Shown: positions 26,301 to 39,783, counted from the first letter of the stretch. The stretch is DNA of 64,000 nt from Argopecten irradians (GCF_041381155.1 NC_091142.1:3847778-3911777); one strand, 5' to 3'. The notes: generated by a model not told the origin, from the letters alone. A program made the numbers and translations.

Positions 26301-27692
26301 TATGCCTTTAATAACGCCGGTTATTACTGTACTATCGATACCGAACCATTCTTTCTTCCATCGATTCTACCTCCTGGTCATGGGATCGTTTTTGACATCA
26401 CACCTGGTAACATCTCCCCTCACAAGAGCTACGATGACGTCGATATAGCGTTAGCGTCATCTCAAGTTTGTGTAGCGTGGGAGGAATTTGAACATCATGA
26501 CGGTGTTTCCTATGAATTCGGAGTTGGATAATCTCCTGGAACTGATGATGTGGTTTCGTTTCACCAAATCAGCAATACCGGCGTTAATTGTGATTCATCA
26601 GTTACTAACCTGACCAAGTATACACAGTATTTCTCAACAGTCCGAGCGTCGTCAACAGGAGGAAACATGGTCGGAATCTCGGACGGTTTAATCATGGTCA
26701 ACGAAGATGATATTGATTCTTTAATCTTACAGGTTTATGATGGACAAGGATGTTCTGGACGTGCACACATTCTAAAAGATACCGTGTTTTCAACAAAAGA
26801 ATTAGCCTTTATTCCAGCCGACAAAAATTTCCATATTGGACATACATATACCTTTATAGCAAACGCGAGCGTTTCCATTCTTAGCGAAGAAGCTATCATT
26901 CACACTCAGAGACAAATAAAACAACTATATTACACAGCTTTTACACCGATGGTTCGCTCCCCTCGCTTCAACGTGTCATCCAATGACGATAAGAATTCTC
27001 ATGTCAGATTATACGTTGCTGACTGCGTCATCAATCATGACATCATGTTTGCATCTCACCGGGTGTCAGTCTACTGGGACAATGATGATTTCCATCAGTA
27101 TGTATCACATTACGAAGTAGAACTCCGGGTGGTATCACGTGACAATGCATCACAAACTGATCTCGTGACATTGGCGTACGGCAAAACTTCTGGTAATACC
27201 GCGGTCTACAGTTTTAATGACGTATCGTTAAGATCCGGGAGGTATATTATTTCAGTCAGACCTTGTATTCGGGAGATGTGCTTGAAATGGACCAGTTCTG
27301 ACGGATTTGTAGTCACGGATGCTACGTATGATGAGTTTAGTGTAGAGGCTAACTTGCATAAAATAGGAGACGCGTGTTCAAGTGTTAGCCTAACAATATC
27401 AGATATTGAATGTCCATCCGGAATAGATCATAGGTGTGATGTTATTGCTCGGTGGGGAATATTTCAGGACAACAAGGCCACACTACAAGTTACACCATGG
27501 ATTGCACATCAAATATCTGAAAATCAAACAGAAAATTTCATGGTGAGTTTATTTGTCTTTAAATTACAATGCTTCGTTAAACATTATACCATGATATTTT
27601 TTATATATAGTAATGTTTTTTTATATATTATATTTTGCTTTTTTACCCGTTTCGTGATCTTGTCATTTTAGTTTATATACTTGATGAATCAC

Positions 27693-27712
27693 TTTATTTA
27701 CAGATCTGACAG
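27693..27712 (+). promoter_or_regulatory. Tandem 3' splice sites, exon 10 of copy C
   Basis: Two AG acceptors lie 9 nt apart (ending 27703 and 27712). Both keep phase, but use of the first puts a TGA at 27707-27709 in frame, while the second opens straight into CIKIPLYPHQ. The second must be used for a continuous frame. Confidence 0.5.
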
Positions 27713-29681
27713 TGTATCAAAATCCCACTGTATCCTCACCAGACATTGTTAACATGTGTTGAACTTTACTGCCCTTTGGGAACCTCTGGCTTACAATGCG
27801 TCCCTTTAACAGTATCAGAGGATCCCAACAGTTTCGACAAGACAGCTCTGTACGAGGTAGACTCTGATTTAGATGTTGTCAGGGAAATAAGGAACTTCAT
27901 CCACGCTTCAAATTTAGGACAAAGACTCGCGTCGTTACATGAGGCCGAACTAGACTTCTCTACAAAGCCTGTTCGTGTTGGCGGGATAATACTTGGATTG
28001 GAGGATCGCCAAGTCACATGGTATCTACTGAAGGATAAAATGAACCAATCATTCACGTGTTACGATAATCCCATGTGTGTAACTGTCCATCAAACTGTCG
28101 GAGGATTTTGTCCTTTTCAGGGGATTGTACTTGAAAACGAAATAATCCACTACATCTGTGCCGAGATAGAAAGCTATACAACTCCGAATGGACAGATACT
28201 CCCTGCCTTTCAGACTTGTGGTGATGGGTTCGTTTTTGACGAAAATCCGCCCGAGAAAGGTGACGTCATTATTATATCACAGAACGGGTACATCACCAAC
28301 AACAGACATATGCTGGTCCACTGGAATGGGTTTAAGGATTTCCATGGTTACAAAGACCTGGGATACCCGGACAGTATATCCAGATATGAATATTCAATAG
28401 GTAAGATGGTAAGATCATGGTTTCTTGTATGTTGACAAGCTGCATTGAATTGCAATGAATGAAATATATATTTTTTCCGATTATTGTTGCTTTTTCTTGC
28501 TTTTGGGTTTTTTTTTCTTTTTTTGTGGGGGAAATATACAATTTCTTACAACATTAATATCCTCTAATTTAAAGGAAGCAATCCATATGGAGAAGACGTT
28601 GTTGCCAGGAAGACAATCGGTCATTCGAATTCCGTGAAAATCATCAGTCCGAATCTCCATCCGGGTTCCACGTATTATGCCACCGTTACCGGTATGACAT
28701 TTATTAGTTCACACATAAGACACAAAGAACACATCAATCATCACATGTTGATAATCTGTTTTGTATACATTGTATTATTAGCCTTACTAATGTGCTTTAT
28801 ATTTTTTTTAATTATCTATTTACAAGCATTTGATCACGTGGGCTATTCAAGCACAGTTGTCTCCCCTGGAGTTCTGTATGACGACACACCCCCTGTACGT
28901 GGATCGTTACATGTTGGAACCTATCTGATGTCAAAAGACTTTATTGAGTCAGAGGTCCACGTGCACTGGACAGGTTTCGATGACGACGATAGTGGAATCG
29001 ATAGGATACAGGTGGGAATTGGATCAACCAAATCGGAAACAGATATCGTGAGCTTCCGGAACTTTTCCGGGAAATGCGCCATATTTACTGACCTCTCTCA
29101 CTACCATGACGGACATGACTATTATGCTATCATTCTGGTGAGTAACTTTTCTTGTATTCAAAGTGACAAGACACAATCAATTATCGTGTAAGATATACAA
29201 TTTATGAATCAGACACTTTTAGATTTTTTTTGTGTGTTTTTCATTCAGGTGACAAACAAAGCGGGTCTGTCAGTTCTGTCAGCGTCAGAATCGTTTGTCA
29301 TAGATAAATCCCCTCCTACAAAAGGCACAGTCCAAGATGGAGTTGACGTTCAATCGGTACTGCAATTTTTTGTGGCATTTATCTGAACTCTTTCATGAAG
29401 TGAAGAATTAATAAGAATGTTTACTGATTGAACGGTATTTTATTGTTATATAAATTTTCTATCAATATGGTTTTTCATGGCGAAACATATGGGGTTTTTT
29501 AAATGCAAAATGTATCGTGAAGGGATTAGCTGATCAATGATTGTTCATGGCTTTTTTTTATCATCATGAAAACTGTAAGGAAAACACATTGCTTAAGTTT
29601 ATTTATAGACACGAATATTGAAAATAACAACAATATGTGCGGTCAATGATGATCTTTATTTTATTTTTATTTTATTTACAG

Positions 29682-30108
29682 CCGGGACATTGTCTTAAGC
29701 TAATACGACACATGTGGATGTCATTGGTCCGGATTCTGTGACCCTCATTCCGGGAGTGTTTGTATTAGATACAGCAGGTTGAACTCTTTCATGAAGTGCA
29801 CCCCTTTCCCTATTTGGTACAGATATGTAGGGGCAGGTTCCACACCCGGCGGGTTTCAGATCCATCCGTTAGTTATTGTGCCACGGTCATCAACACTCTT
29901 TCATAGAGGCATTGCATGAAACGGACAGGAGGTGCCATATCACCGCCATTGTAGAAAACCATGCCGGAGATCGGAGTCACTTTCACGCACGTCCTGTTAT
30001 TATGGAGTCACACACACATGCCACCTTGGGAACGTGACTGACGCAGAAAGTAAAATAACTCAATGTGCACCTGTGACGCAGAAAGTAAAATAATATGTGC
30101 CTGTATAG
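29682..30108 (+). pseudogene. Degenerate exon 14 of copy C
   Basis: Sequence after the acceptor at 29681 still shows coding-like fragments in changing frames, such as SANTTHVDVIGPDSV and later CHITAIVENHAGD, the latter like the end of an FN3-type module. Several stops separate them. Exon 13 ends in phase 0 and exon 15 starts in phase 1, so an exon here was needed and cannot simply be skipped. The end is a guess from a possible GTATGT donor at 30109. Confidence 0.45.
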
Positions 30109-31504
30109 GTATGTCTATGTAATAATATTGATAAATATGGCATATCATGTGCATTAGTTTTCGTGTTTTAATACTATAAACTATATACTATAAAATCACA
30201 AATAATAACTAAGTACCTATATCGATAAACATACGTGTATGTCTTAAATGTGAGTCAATGCATTTTTATTTCTGTTTCAGTGGACGACGACAACAGACCG
30301 ATATATGACGGTATAGCTGTCTCACTCAAACAGGTTGTTACACCATTGCTTCCCCTTCGACATGGTACAATGATATCCGCTCACATCACTTGTTACAATG
30401 ATGCTAACATGAAAATATTGACTACTGTTGGACCGGAACTTATTTCTTATCTTCCTCCAGACGTGAAGGAAGGTGAAATATCCTTCGTAACAACAGCTGA
30501 GACATCGGCCGGATTTCCTGTCACCTGTCCGAGTTCACCATTAATGTTTTTCTGGGAAGGTATCGATGACGCATTTGGAATCAAAGGTTATTCATACTGT
30601 ATCCTCCAGGGTGGCCAGGTTACAAAGGACTGGGGGGAAACGAAGATGCGGACCTCCGTATTGGTGGAGGATATCAGTCTCACAAACAACCGTCTGTACA
30701 CTGTGGAGGTCATGGCCAGTAACTACGCTGGGGTTTATAGCGAAGCCATCAACGCCTCTATTCTCGTCTTCGGACATGCTCCTACTCTCACAGGTAAGTG
30801 TAATGTTCTCGTCCCCAGAAAGGCTCATATATTACTGTGATACAATTTCTGCATTTTGAAAAGGATTATATAATATAACTTAATATCAGTGTTAACATTA
30901 TTTTAGAAGTGTGTGCAGGCTCTTTGTACATAGTTATGGCGATGTAATGATAAGATATACATCTCAGGATATCTAACCTTTGTTCTTTATCACCTTTAGG
31001 TAAATTTCCACGGATCACAAGAACAGGCAATACTTTTGATGTTTCATGGAATGACGTCTTTTCTGTGCGACCTGAATTACAGCCTTCATACACCGTCACA
31101 TTGGGATCAGAAGAGGGTTTTACCGACATCGCAAGTCATAAACATTTACAAGAACAGCGATACGTGTTTGATGTCTCCTATACCGGTAAAGACGTATATA
31201 CCATCATAACCTGTACATACATAACAGGGACGTCGAACGTGATTCGTGGGAGGGTGACAGTCTCATAGAACAGCTCGTGTGGTTTTGTGTATTATCTAAA
31301 TTCTTTTGTTTGGTGATTAATGCCGTAAAACACTGCTTATAAAATTGATGGTCTTGATCATTTATGGAATGGCTTTAACCGAGTCCTGACACTACTTTCT
31401 ACCAAAATAAAATGAATTAAAATAAAATAAAAAATACACTTCTATCTAATGAAAATCTTTCATTATGATTTTCTCTGACCTTTCATATATATCATTGCGC
31501 TTCA

Positions 31505-31514
31505 AATAAATAAA
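31505..31514 (+). terminator. Candidate poly(A) signal of copy C
   Basis: Overlapping AATAAA hexamers lie 237 nt after the stop codon, in a block conserved with copy A (2498-2503). Other AATAAA-like words occur near 31410-31425. Confidence 0.5.
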
Positions 31515-31589
31515 TATGATGATCTCTAATAAGCACTGTCTTTGTTTTTAATTGGTTTCTACTAATGATAATCGTTTAAATATAAAATA

Positions 31590-31778
31590 TAAATTTCATT
31601 TATTTTACATCGATTGCAACTTATACAAATCACTTTCGTTGCCCCGGATGAAAGCGCGCGAGGGGTCTTAGGGTGGGAGGAAACCGGAGTGAACGGAGGT
31701 AACCCACGTGATCGGGTAGGTGACCCCTGACCTTTTCACGTCCTTTCTGGGGTGGCCTATCCACTACACCACCCGGTA
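31590..31778 (-). mobile_element. tRNA-derived SINE inserted downstream of copy C
   Basis: On the minus strand it begins with ACCGGGTGGTGTAGTGG (A-box-like), contains CTCCGGTTTCCTCCCACC, and ends with the CCCCTCGCGCGCTTTCATCC tail and AATGTAAAATAAA shared with the SINE at 8593. The central segment resembles the conserved block I recall from mollusc SINEs (Meta-domain type); that link is from memory. The equivalent place near 2560 in copy A has no insertion. Confidence 0.75.
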
Positions 31779-32699
31779 GTGATATCTTTATATTTGTACA
31801 TTTATACATATGGTTATATAAAGGTTTTGCCTTTAATTGTAATTGTGTAAGGCACAGCTGAATTGATGGAATGTTAAAAAAAGGAATGATAGTTAAAGTT
31901 AATAAAGTAACGCAAATATTATGAAAATTTTCTTAAGAAGTATGGAAAAAGACTAGTTCTACTTGCACAGGATCCTCGAAAACTGCACGGAAAATAGTGA
32001 CATAAGATGAAGAAAACCACTTGATCCTTTTATATGACTGCTATATATCTTGATACACCGTAAAGGTGGTGTTCAAGATAATGTTAAAAATCCCATAGAA
32101 GCTTCCCACAGCCCAATTTTCTTAAAACTTTGCATATTGAAAGTACTACTAGTTGTCCCTTAAAAATGACACTTCTTTTTCCTTTTGTGATTTTAAAAAG
32201 GTCCAAAGGGCTTGAATTCTTTGCAGTCATTTTCATTAAAACTACCTGCACAAACATGCCAAAAAAGGTAATACTCTTCTTTATATCTTTATTTTTTATT
32301 CATAAATCATATGAGTAGATCGTATACTTTATATTTAGTCATTTCTTTAAGATTTTTAACGGAAAATTTAGTTTGAAATAATATTTTTTTACGAAAAAGT
32401 AACACTTTTTGAAAAAAACGAAAACGAAACATTGCTCTTTGTCATCTAATATCACTCTGTTACTGGTTTTGTCCACAATTTTACCCCCAATTAAAAATAC
32501 TCCCATGAAATCTTCTGTCTTTTTGTAAATTAGGTTCAAAATTAAAACCCGGGAAAACAGTTTTTGAGTGACTTCAAAATAGAGAATGCATGTAGCAACG
32601 GACCACTTCTTTGTTAGTATACCTAGTTATACATTTCCAATTTATGATTACAGAGGTCGATAAAAGTGAAAATCAGTGTACAGTAATAATTTTAGATGC

Positions 32700-33030
32700 T
32701 AAATATCATGGTATCATTTTCAGAAAGATTGGTTGCCATGGAAACTAAATTGAGGGTCCGATTGGTTGAAATTTAGATATTGTCAGATTTAAGTGAAAAT
32801 TGGTATATAGGGGTTATAAAATATGCTGAGTAACGTGGAATCACTTTTTAAAAGATTGGCTGCCATGGAAACAAAATGGAGGTCTCCGATTGGTTGAGAT
32901 TTAGATATCATTAGATATTAGTGAAAATTGGTACATATGGGTTATGTGGTATGCCAAATGAGATAGTTACAGTCTTAAATACATTGTTGCCATTCTTTGG
33001 AAATAAAAGCCGCCTGATTGCTCAAAATTA
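32700..33030. repeat. Diverged ~127-bp tandem repeat, about 2.5 copies
   Basis: GATTGGTTGCCATGGAAAC at 32727 recurs as GATTGGCTGCCATGGAAAC at 32854. Each is followed by GATTGGTTGA..TTTAGATAT and GTGAAAATTGGTA. A weaker third copy starts near 32980 (TTGCCATTCTTTGGAAAT). Confidence 0.75.
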
Positions 33031-35504
33031 AGATTGTAGCCTTTGTGGTGCTGGTAGTATTTTTAAATCATGCATATTATATTTTTTTTGAAAATCAAAT
33101 GTAACTCTGTTTTCTTCTTTAATCATTTTTAATTCAATTTGAAATAGTTTTTATCTACATGAGAGAGATGGATAATCTTAGTTTGTATCTTTGGGTTTAA
33201 GTTGCTGACGAAAATATACTTCTTTCCAATAATCATTTGATATCTGATATGAAAAGAGAAACTCTTTGTTTCACCCAAGAGCATATCTAGTTGTTAGGCT
33301 TTTTTGTACTGTTTGGAAAATGCTGGAATAAAAATGCAATAATTTTAGAGTACATATGTTAGTTAACAAAAAATATATCACTAAATGTTTTTTTTTATTA
33401 TGATGTCTATGATCAATTTTAAATTTATGGTCAACTAGGGCAAATATTGATTATTTAGAAAATTTGTCTTGCTGCATTTCAGCCTATGAATTTGTAAAAT
33501 TCTTATCAGATTATAATAAGTTCATTATTCTCCATATGCCCAAGGCCTTAAAGCAAACTTATAAAATGTAGTATGTAGCATTAATGCTTTGATATCGATT
33601 TCTGGCACAAATTTCGTAAATAGTCATTCGTTTGATATCGTGCATTTCAGACATTAAGTTCTACGGCTACCGCATAGTGTTTCACCAATTACATACGTAA
33701 AAAAACATGTAAAACCCCACATGAAGTAACAGACATTTTGCGGTATACTGTTAATACCGTTGTTATTTTTAATTACAGATTTAAATGTCTCATCGGGACT
33801 ATCAATAATTGTATGCTGATCTATTTTTACATAAAAACATACCAGGAAGTTCAGCAAAGTCATTTAATGTAACACTGGTAGCTCTAAAATGTGATGCAAT
33901 CGGGTGTTTGTGTAATCATAAACGAAAAGTTGGTATGTTTGTAATGAACTCATTTAAGAATAGTAATGGGTTTAAGGTAGACTGTTATATTTATATTTTA
34001 GATTTAACTTCAATAATAATCCTGATGAAAACGTCCAAATTCTAGCATAAGTTTAGAAATGATATGACTCACTTAATCCAGGACTATGTACATGTATATG
34101 ATATGTGTCTTGTCGAACCCCAACACAAGTCATATTTTTAATTTTTGTTTTTAATGAATTTACTGAAGATGTTTAATTTATTGAATACATCCGTGATACT
34201 ATTGATACGATCAATTTCTGAATATAAAGTAAAGCAAACAAATTTTAATTTCATTTTCCGTGCATAACATTTAAATTACTGTAGCATAGGTCTTCTGTTT
34301 ACTTAGACTCATTTTAATTTTCCTAATCGTTAAGATACAGCTTGATAATGCAGCGATTTCGTATACAATTCGTCTTCGAGACAACAGACAAAGTGAACAT
34401 CACAGATTTTGTTCTACAACTGAAATAATGTATATGTTATACCATTTATAGTATAATATGTTTGAAATTCAAATAATGATACAAAGCATGGGTTCTGCTC
34501 TATTGGTTTAATGATAATGCAAACGGCCGTTAAACAGTGGTTATAATGCAGCTCTCAAATCGAGATATGCAATTAATTTTGAGTGCTGCATTAAATATCA
34601 ACCTCTTAAGTCACTCAGCATACGTGAAACAAAAGGTGGACGGACGTCATTACAAGCAGAACTTGTTTATTTAGCAACAATTGTGAAAGAAATATCACGC
34701 TTGATCTGCCGCAAACCATTACTCTAACTATAGAAAAAAAATAGATAAATTTAAATCTTTAGGCATATTATATACTTTTGGCCCGTGTCGTGTGGATAAG
34801 GAATTCAACCCCATATTACACTTCCTTGTTTATAACATTGACAATCTGAAGAAATGCGTACGTACACAGTCGTTGTTCCATAAACAGTGCCAACCAATCT
34901 GGCTATAACTGGCTATGACTTAATTGTTTTGCTAAGTTATATAAACAGATGCATCTTTTAAGAGACATTTTTTTAAAATAGTACGTAGAATCCCCTAATT
35001 GACATTTTAAGTCTAGTTTACGAAAATGTGCAGGAGGACCCTTTTTTCTTTCAAATGTGCAAATTTAGAACATTTCAGTCGACGAAAATGGAGGGGGGGG
35101 GCAACAAGAAATGTTTGCCCTTGTCCTGGGAAACGGGGAGACAATTGCCCTCCCCCTGACCCCCTCCAACCCCGACCCCCACCTCCCACACCCGCTTCCT
35201 ACGCCCCTGTATCTACATTGCCAAGTAAAACAGTATAGTTCTATGAAGCTTTAGAGTATTTGATGGAAATATGACAAGAAGTGAGAGGTATTTTCACCCG
35301 TTAATTATGTATATATTATACATGAATACAGGTGTACATGTACATTATTAAGCAAACATATATGTACATAGGTCTACAATGTATATGTAAGGTATATTTT
35401 TCCATTGAATACAAAAAAGTACACATACAATTTAGATATATAGTTAGGCTGATTTTTTTAAAGTAAAATCAGATGTAAAAAAGTTATATAACCAGTGACA
35501 TATA

Positions 35505-35775
35505 GGGGAATGTCTATTAGACGGATATAGACTATAACTAGGTATATATAGGGAATGTCCATTAGACGGATAGACCTATAACTAGGTATATATAGGGAAT
35601 GTCTATTAGACGGTTAGACACTATAACTAAGGATATATAGGGAATTTCCATTAGTCGGATATATATTATAGCTAGGGCTATATAAGGAAAGTCCATTAGG
35701 CGGATAAAGACTATAGCTAGAGATATATAGGAAATGCCCATTAGACGGATAGACATTATAACTAAGGATATACAA
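35505..35775. repeat. 45-bp minisatellite, six copies
   Basis: ATTAGACGG or close variants occur at 35516, 35561, 35605, 35650, 35695 and 35740, with TATAACTAGG.TATATA between them. Units are 5-15% diverged by eye. A single stray piece (GTCCATTAGACAGATGG) appears near 36169. Confidence 0.9.
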
Positions 35776-38700
35776 TGTATACGGAATGTCAAATATTGAT
35801 ATAATGATAAAAGAAATACACGTACTTACTTAACATGCCTATATTATTAGTTTTTCGCCATTTTTCCTTATTATAAAGTCTATATTAGGCCATTTTTTTG
35901 AAAAGCCTAATAATATTGGCAGGTTTAGCGGAATAGTACATAATATCATGACAAATGAAAATAAAATAATGGTAGAATCAAGTATAAAACCTTATATTAT
36001 AATGAAAACCCTTCTTTATGGCTACAAAAACCTGTACAGTATAGGATTATTTCACTTAGAAACTCTTCACAAAACTTTTGCAAACGTTTCAACGTTTATT
36101 AGATTAACACAGTAATCAGGAACCTGTAGTGGATAAATTTGTGTTTTCAATCGATAGTAGATATGTATGTCCATTAGACAGATGGGATTTCCTTCGATCG
36201 GATGTTTGGAATGTTCACGCGTCGCGCATGCACATAGGGGTTGTTTACACTCGCCGAAAGATAATAATATGAAATAGTGACTAGGTCGGTCCTATTTATT
36301 TTCAGTTTTTCTCCATTTTGAACAAAATTGTTATACAAACTTTTAAATATTGTTATTAACACAAAGTACACAACTTTTACAATTAATTTTAGTCCTATAA
36401 TTCTTTTTATCTTTTATTACATGATTTTTTTAGCGATTTAGTCCATTTAATACCAATTAAAACATTAACATGGCGAACGTGTTCCACAAAAGAGATGATA
36501 TCCACTCCATGACCGACTACAAATTTACACTTCTGTGGATATAAGAAAGTGCAATTTGGTCGTTCAATACTGAAAAAAATCCACCAATTGAGCGCTGTAC
36601 ATGAATGAACGCTTCAAAGAAAGTGTGAAAAGTCCGGAAATAAAATCATTACTAAAATAAGTACGTTTACACCTACAATAATAAGAAAAAAAATGCCGAC
36701 AGCTGATTAGGGTTGATATCTATTTAAAATTAATTAACATTTAAAATTGAAACGTTGAAAAGGAATGCAACTATTGTTCCGTTTTCATGTAATTTCACTC
36801 CGACAGAATTTGTTGCGACTTTTTCCAGTACACGACTAGTCTGTCAATTCAATTGAAATTAAATACACTGTATACAAATTGTTTACAGCACTTCACAACA
36901 TATTCGGGGTGACAATACTCTGTTTAAAATTTAACTCTTGTAAAATACAGGTAACTTGTTTCTAAACTCATTATCCCAATTGCAATCCTACAAACTCTAA
37001 CATCCAAGTGAAAAATTTTACCGAAAACATTGAAGTTCTAAGTTCAATCTTAAGAATCCTTTGTATAATATCATCCTGGATAACCTCATGAATAGCCATT
37101 ATATGCATTTACATAAGATACAACCTAGAAATAAAGAATCTTCAATGATCTGAAATAGAGAATCTATGTAACGATTTTGAAAAAAAATCCCTTAGCTCTA
37201 TGAATACCAAGTGATTTCCAAATGTGTTTTATACTTTCAATCATAGCTAAATAAAAAAATCTCCTCTTGCTACTTAATTACAAAGATTAGAAACACCATA
37301 AACTAGCATATATTAAGTTTCATATGGAAGTGAAAAATCCGTAAACGCACATTGATGCTGCTTTTTATGTTTAAATATTTATATTTAAAACTCCACCTCA
37401 ATGAAGCTATTTAACTTCGATCACTTCATTTCCCATTGAAGATAATTGGTCGCGGCTGACCTCTGACCGACGTGATAATACATATTAAATTGATTACATT
37501 GTGACCTAGTTTTACACCGCTTTAGTTATGGATGAACCTTTAGAAACATATACAGATATGTTTGATAAAGTGATATTAAAATTGTTAGCACTATACAAAT
37601 GATTTAGAAGAATATATAGTACTTTGATGAAACACTGACTTAGGCTCACGTCCCCGGAAAATTGCTGAACGTAGACCTAGTACACTAGTTGCAGATTTGT
37701 ATAATACTATCATACCGAATACATAGGATTCGACTGTTGTCAATGTCGGGAATGGTATATTGGTTTACGTAAATATAAGGATTGATAATCAGTTTTGCTG
37801 CTTGTATTGATTGATAAAGCATATTAATATCGTGCAAATGGTAGACGAACTAATTCGCAGTTTAGTTCATTTATACGAGATTAACTGTCTGCATCAGTAA
37901 ATGCAAGCAACAAACTTGACAATCGGTCATCAACGTAGCGAAAATGATTATATATAATTAGATAAATGAAGTCTTCATTGATCTCGCTGAAAACTCTGCC
38001 ATAATTCATAAATGTATATATCATTGTTTGATGTCTCACGATTCCAATCAGGACGTTTTCTTAGGTGTTCTCATGTTGTCACGCAGTCAGGTGACTGTCG
38101 CTACATGAATACTAATACTGCCAAGACCACCAAGTTTTCGACTTTTCTCACGCAAATTAAATCGTATTTACGTGTTCATGATACTGTATGACTACAGAAA
38201 TGTGCTTTACAAACTTTTCAGTGCGTGTATAGTGATTTAAATGTTTTAAAAGCAGACATGAAGAGGCAATTATTTTCCGAATAATTGGCAACTCTTTTGA
38301 TAATTTTGACAAGGATTAGCATTTTCGGGGGAATGCACAGCATTTGTTATGATGCGTGTACAATTACCTGTATACTCATGTTTGTTTTATATATATTGAG
38401 TTGAGTAGTGGGATGGTTTAGGGAGAACTTTTAAACATGCGTGAATGTTCACGTCTCGATAGTGAAAATGTTCAATTTCATGATACAAAAAGTACATAGA
38501 AACCATTTGAAAATTATATGGAAAAGAGTTGACTATAGGACTATAGATATACAAGTATATCGATAGTTTTAACAGTGGTTATACGACCGAAACTACCGTT
38601 ATTATGTCGCCGCCCTATTCCGGCTGCAATGATAGGAATACACTGACAGAATTAAACATGGCGCGCCTATCATCGGACCAAGCTTTTAAAGTTGAAGAAA

Positions 38701-38897
38701 TGTAATAATAACTCCGAAATACACAAAAACAATTGTCTTCGCGTCAGTGTCACAATGTTGACGATTATTATTTCTACTTTTCCTCGAGTCTTGTCTTGGG
38801 TAGCAGTGCTTTAACTGAGCTGAGTGAAAAACAGAGGCCTTGGAATGCATTTAATATATTTAATATTTAAGTAGAAACATATGCAAAATCACAAAGT

Positions 38898-39104
38898 TCA
38901 ACTCAACATTCCGTTTGCTATACAGCGCGTCCCGAGTTGGCGTTCTTTCCTCCTGAATATCTTAATCTTAAACTGTCCAGTTGACTCTACATTATTGCGT
39001 GTAGCCTCATCTTTCACCTCAGATTTTGCAGGAGGTCTCTCTTTCCTCGCCAAGAATTCTTTCTCCTTTGTCATTAAATACTTTTGCAAATTATTTTGCT
39101 TCAA
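38898..39104 (-). other. Possible coding fragment, unrecognised
   Basis: A 68-codon minus-strand frame is rich in Lys/Arg/Glu (MTKEKEFLARKERPPAKS, then FKIKIFRRKERQLGTR) and reads more like a real polar protein than chance A+T-rich sequence. No splice sites or further exons tie it to a gene. It could be a conserved exon, a retrocopy piece or chance. Confidence 0.2.
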
Positions 39105-39783
39105 CTCTTACCTTTCCCCACATGAAAGCCATTACTCATAATCCATGATTTTATTTGCAGTTGCACACGCCACATAAAAATGGACAATAAAAATGAATGG
39201 TGCTATTTCTTATGAAATAATTGGCAAAATATTTCCAAATAGTACAGTCACTTTGTCTGGTCACTTTGAAATTGCCTATTTTCAATATATAGCTTCTAGC
39301 CAATAATAGCAGTATTTTTGAAAATAGTTTTTCTTTGTTTGCTCCTATTTCAACTTAAATCGGACTTTACTTTACGGACATGTTTTTGTTATCCCGAAGT
39401 CCTTATACCGGTACTTAGTTTTTTAGTCTAACGGACCTTGTGATAAAGATTATATAGAGCGATACTTTAGCAGAATTAAACAGTATAAATATTGAGGAAC
39501 CATTTAGGAATCGCGTTTTATCCCCCCTGGGGGTTAAAAGGCCTATTCAAGTTCAGTGAATGAGCAATGAAGCGTTACTGTAAACAAACCGATTTCCAAC
39601 AGCGATAAAATGTTTCGGTTACTGTACAAGAATGAAATTTGAAATCGCAAACCAAACTCGACGTGAAAACATCGAAAATAATTGCCCCGATAATAAGTTG
39701 ATATACAGAATATCAGCGTCAGCAAGACCAAAGGTAAATGAGCCAGCGGTTAACTGTCAATTTGACAGTCTTCAACAAGTTGT

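Larger units (their letters stand above)
19963..31268 (+). pseudogene. Copy C: full-span PLAT + FN3-like secreted-protein gene with disrupted frame
   Basis: Exons: 19963-20029 (signal peptide MGTSVAQTLGVFMI), 20316-20551 (PLAT, ends RDNRGKNPGWFLDY), 21120-21213, 21489-21608 (six Cys), 21958-22233, 22770-22896, 23247-24406, 24783-25972, 26164-27542, 27713-28400, 28575-28691, 28827-29137, 29249-29356, a degenerate one near 29682-30108, 30281-30793 and 31000-31268. Exons 1-6 equal copy B in length and phase. Repeats carry DDSPPAPG, DESPP, DDTPPVRG and DKSPPTKG, about 100 residues apart, each followed by W..F.D motifs. Breaks: one extra base in exon 7 (A run 23292-23298), one missing base in exon 8 (A run 25142-25145), another at the T run 25967-25973 region near the exon end, and an in-frame TAA at 26529-26531. 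Taken literally it is a pseudogene; if the indels are assembly errors, the TAA and the decayed exon 14 still argue against a full product. No TM segment follows the repeats. Confidence 0.75.
31800..39770. other. Long gene-poor interval
   Basis: No convincing gene. The contents I can name are the 127-bp repeats (32700-33030), a G+C-rich patch at about 35085-35215 with G and C runs, the 45-bp minisatellite (35505-35775), and a weak coding-like fragment on the minus strand at 38898-39104. The remainder is A+T-rich DNA. Confidence 0.5.

Noticed and set aside
30566-30859. 97-codon plus-strand ORF and the opposite 78-codon ORF
   Set aside because: Shadows of the real exon 30281-30793, which is in another frame and phase-consistent.
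33809-33945. Possible exon (SFNVTLVALKCDAIGC) with some likeness to the FN3-type gene
   Set aside because: Similarity is too short, no matching exons nearby, and the acceptor is unconvincing.
35085-35215. G-run/C-run patch that could form G-quadruplexes
   Set aside because: Only one long G run; the C-rich side lacks regular spacing. It looks like part of an old repeat.
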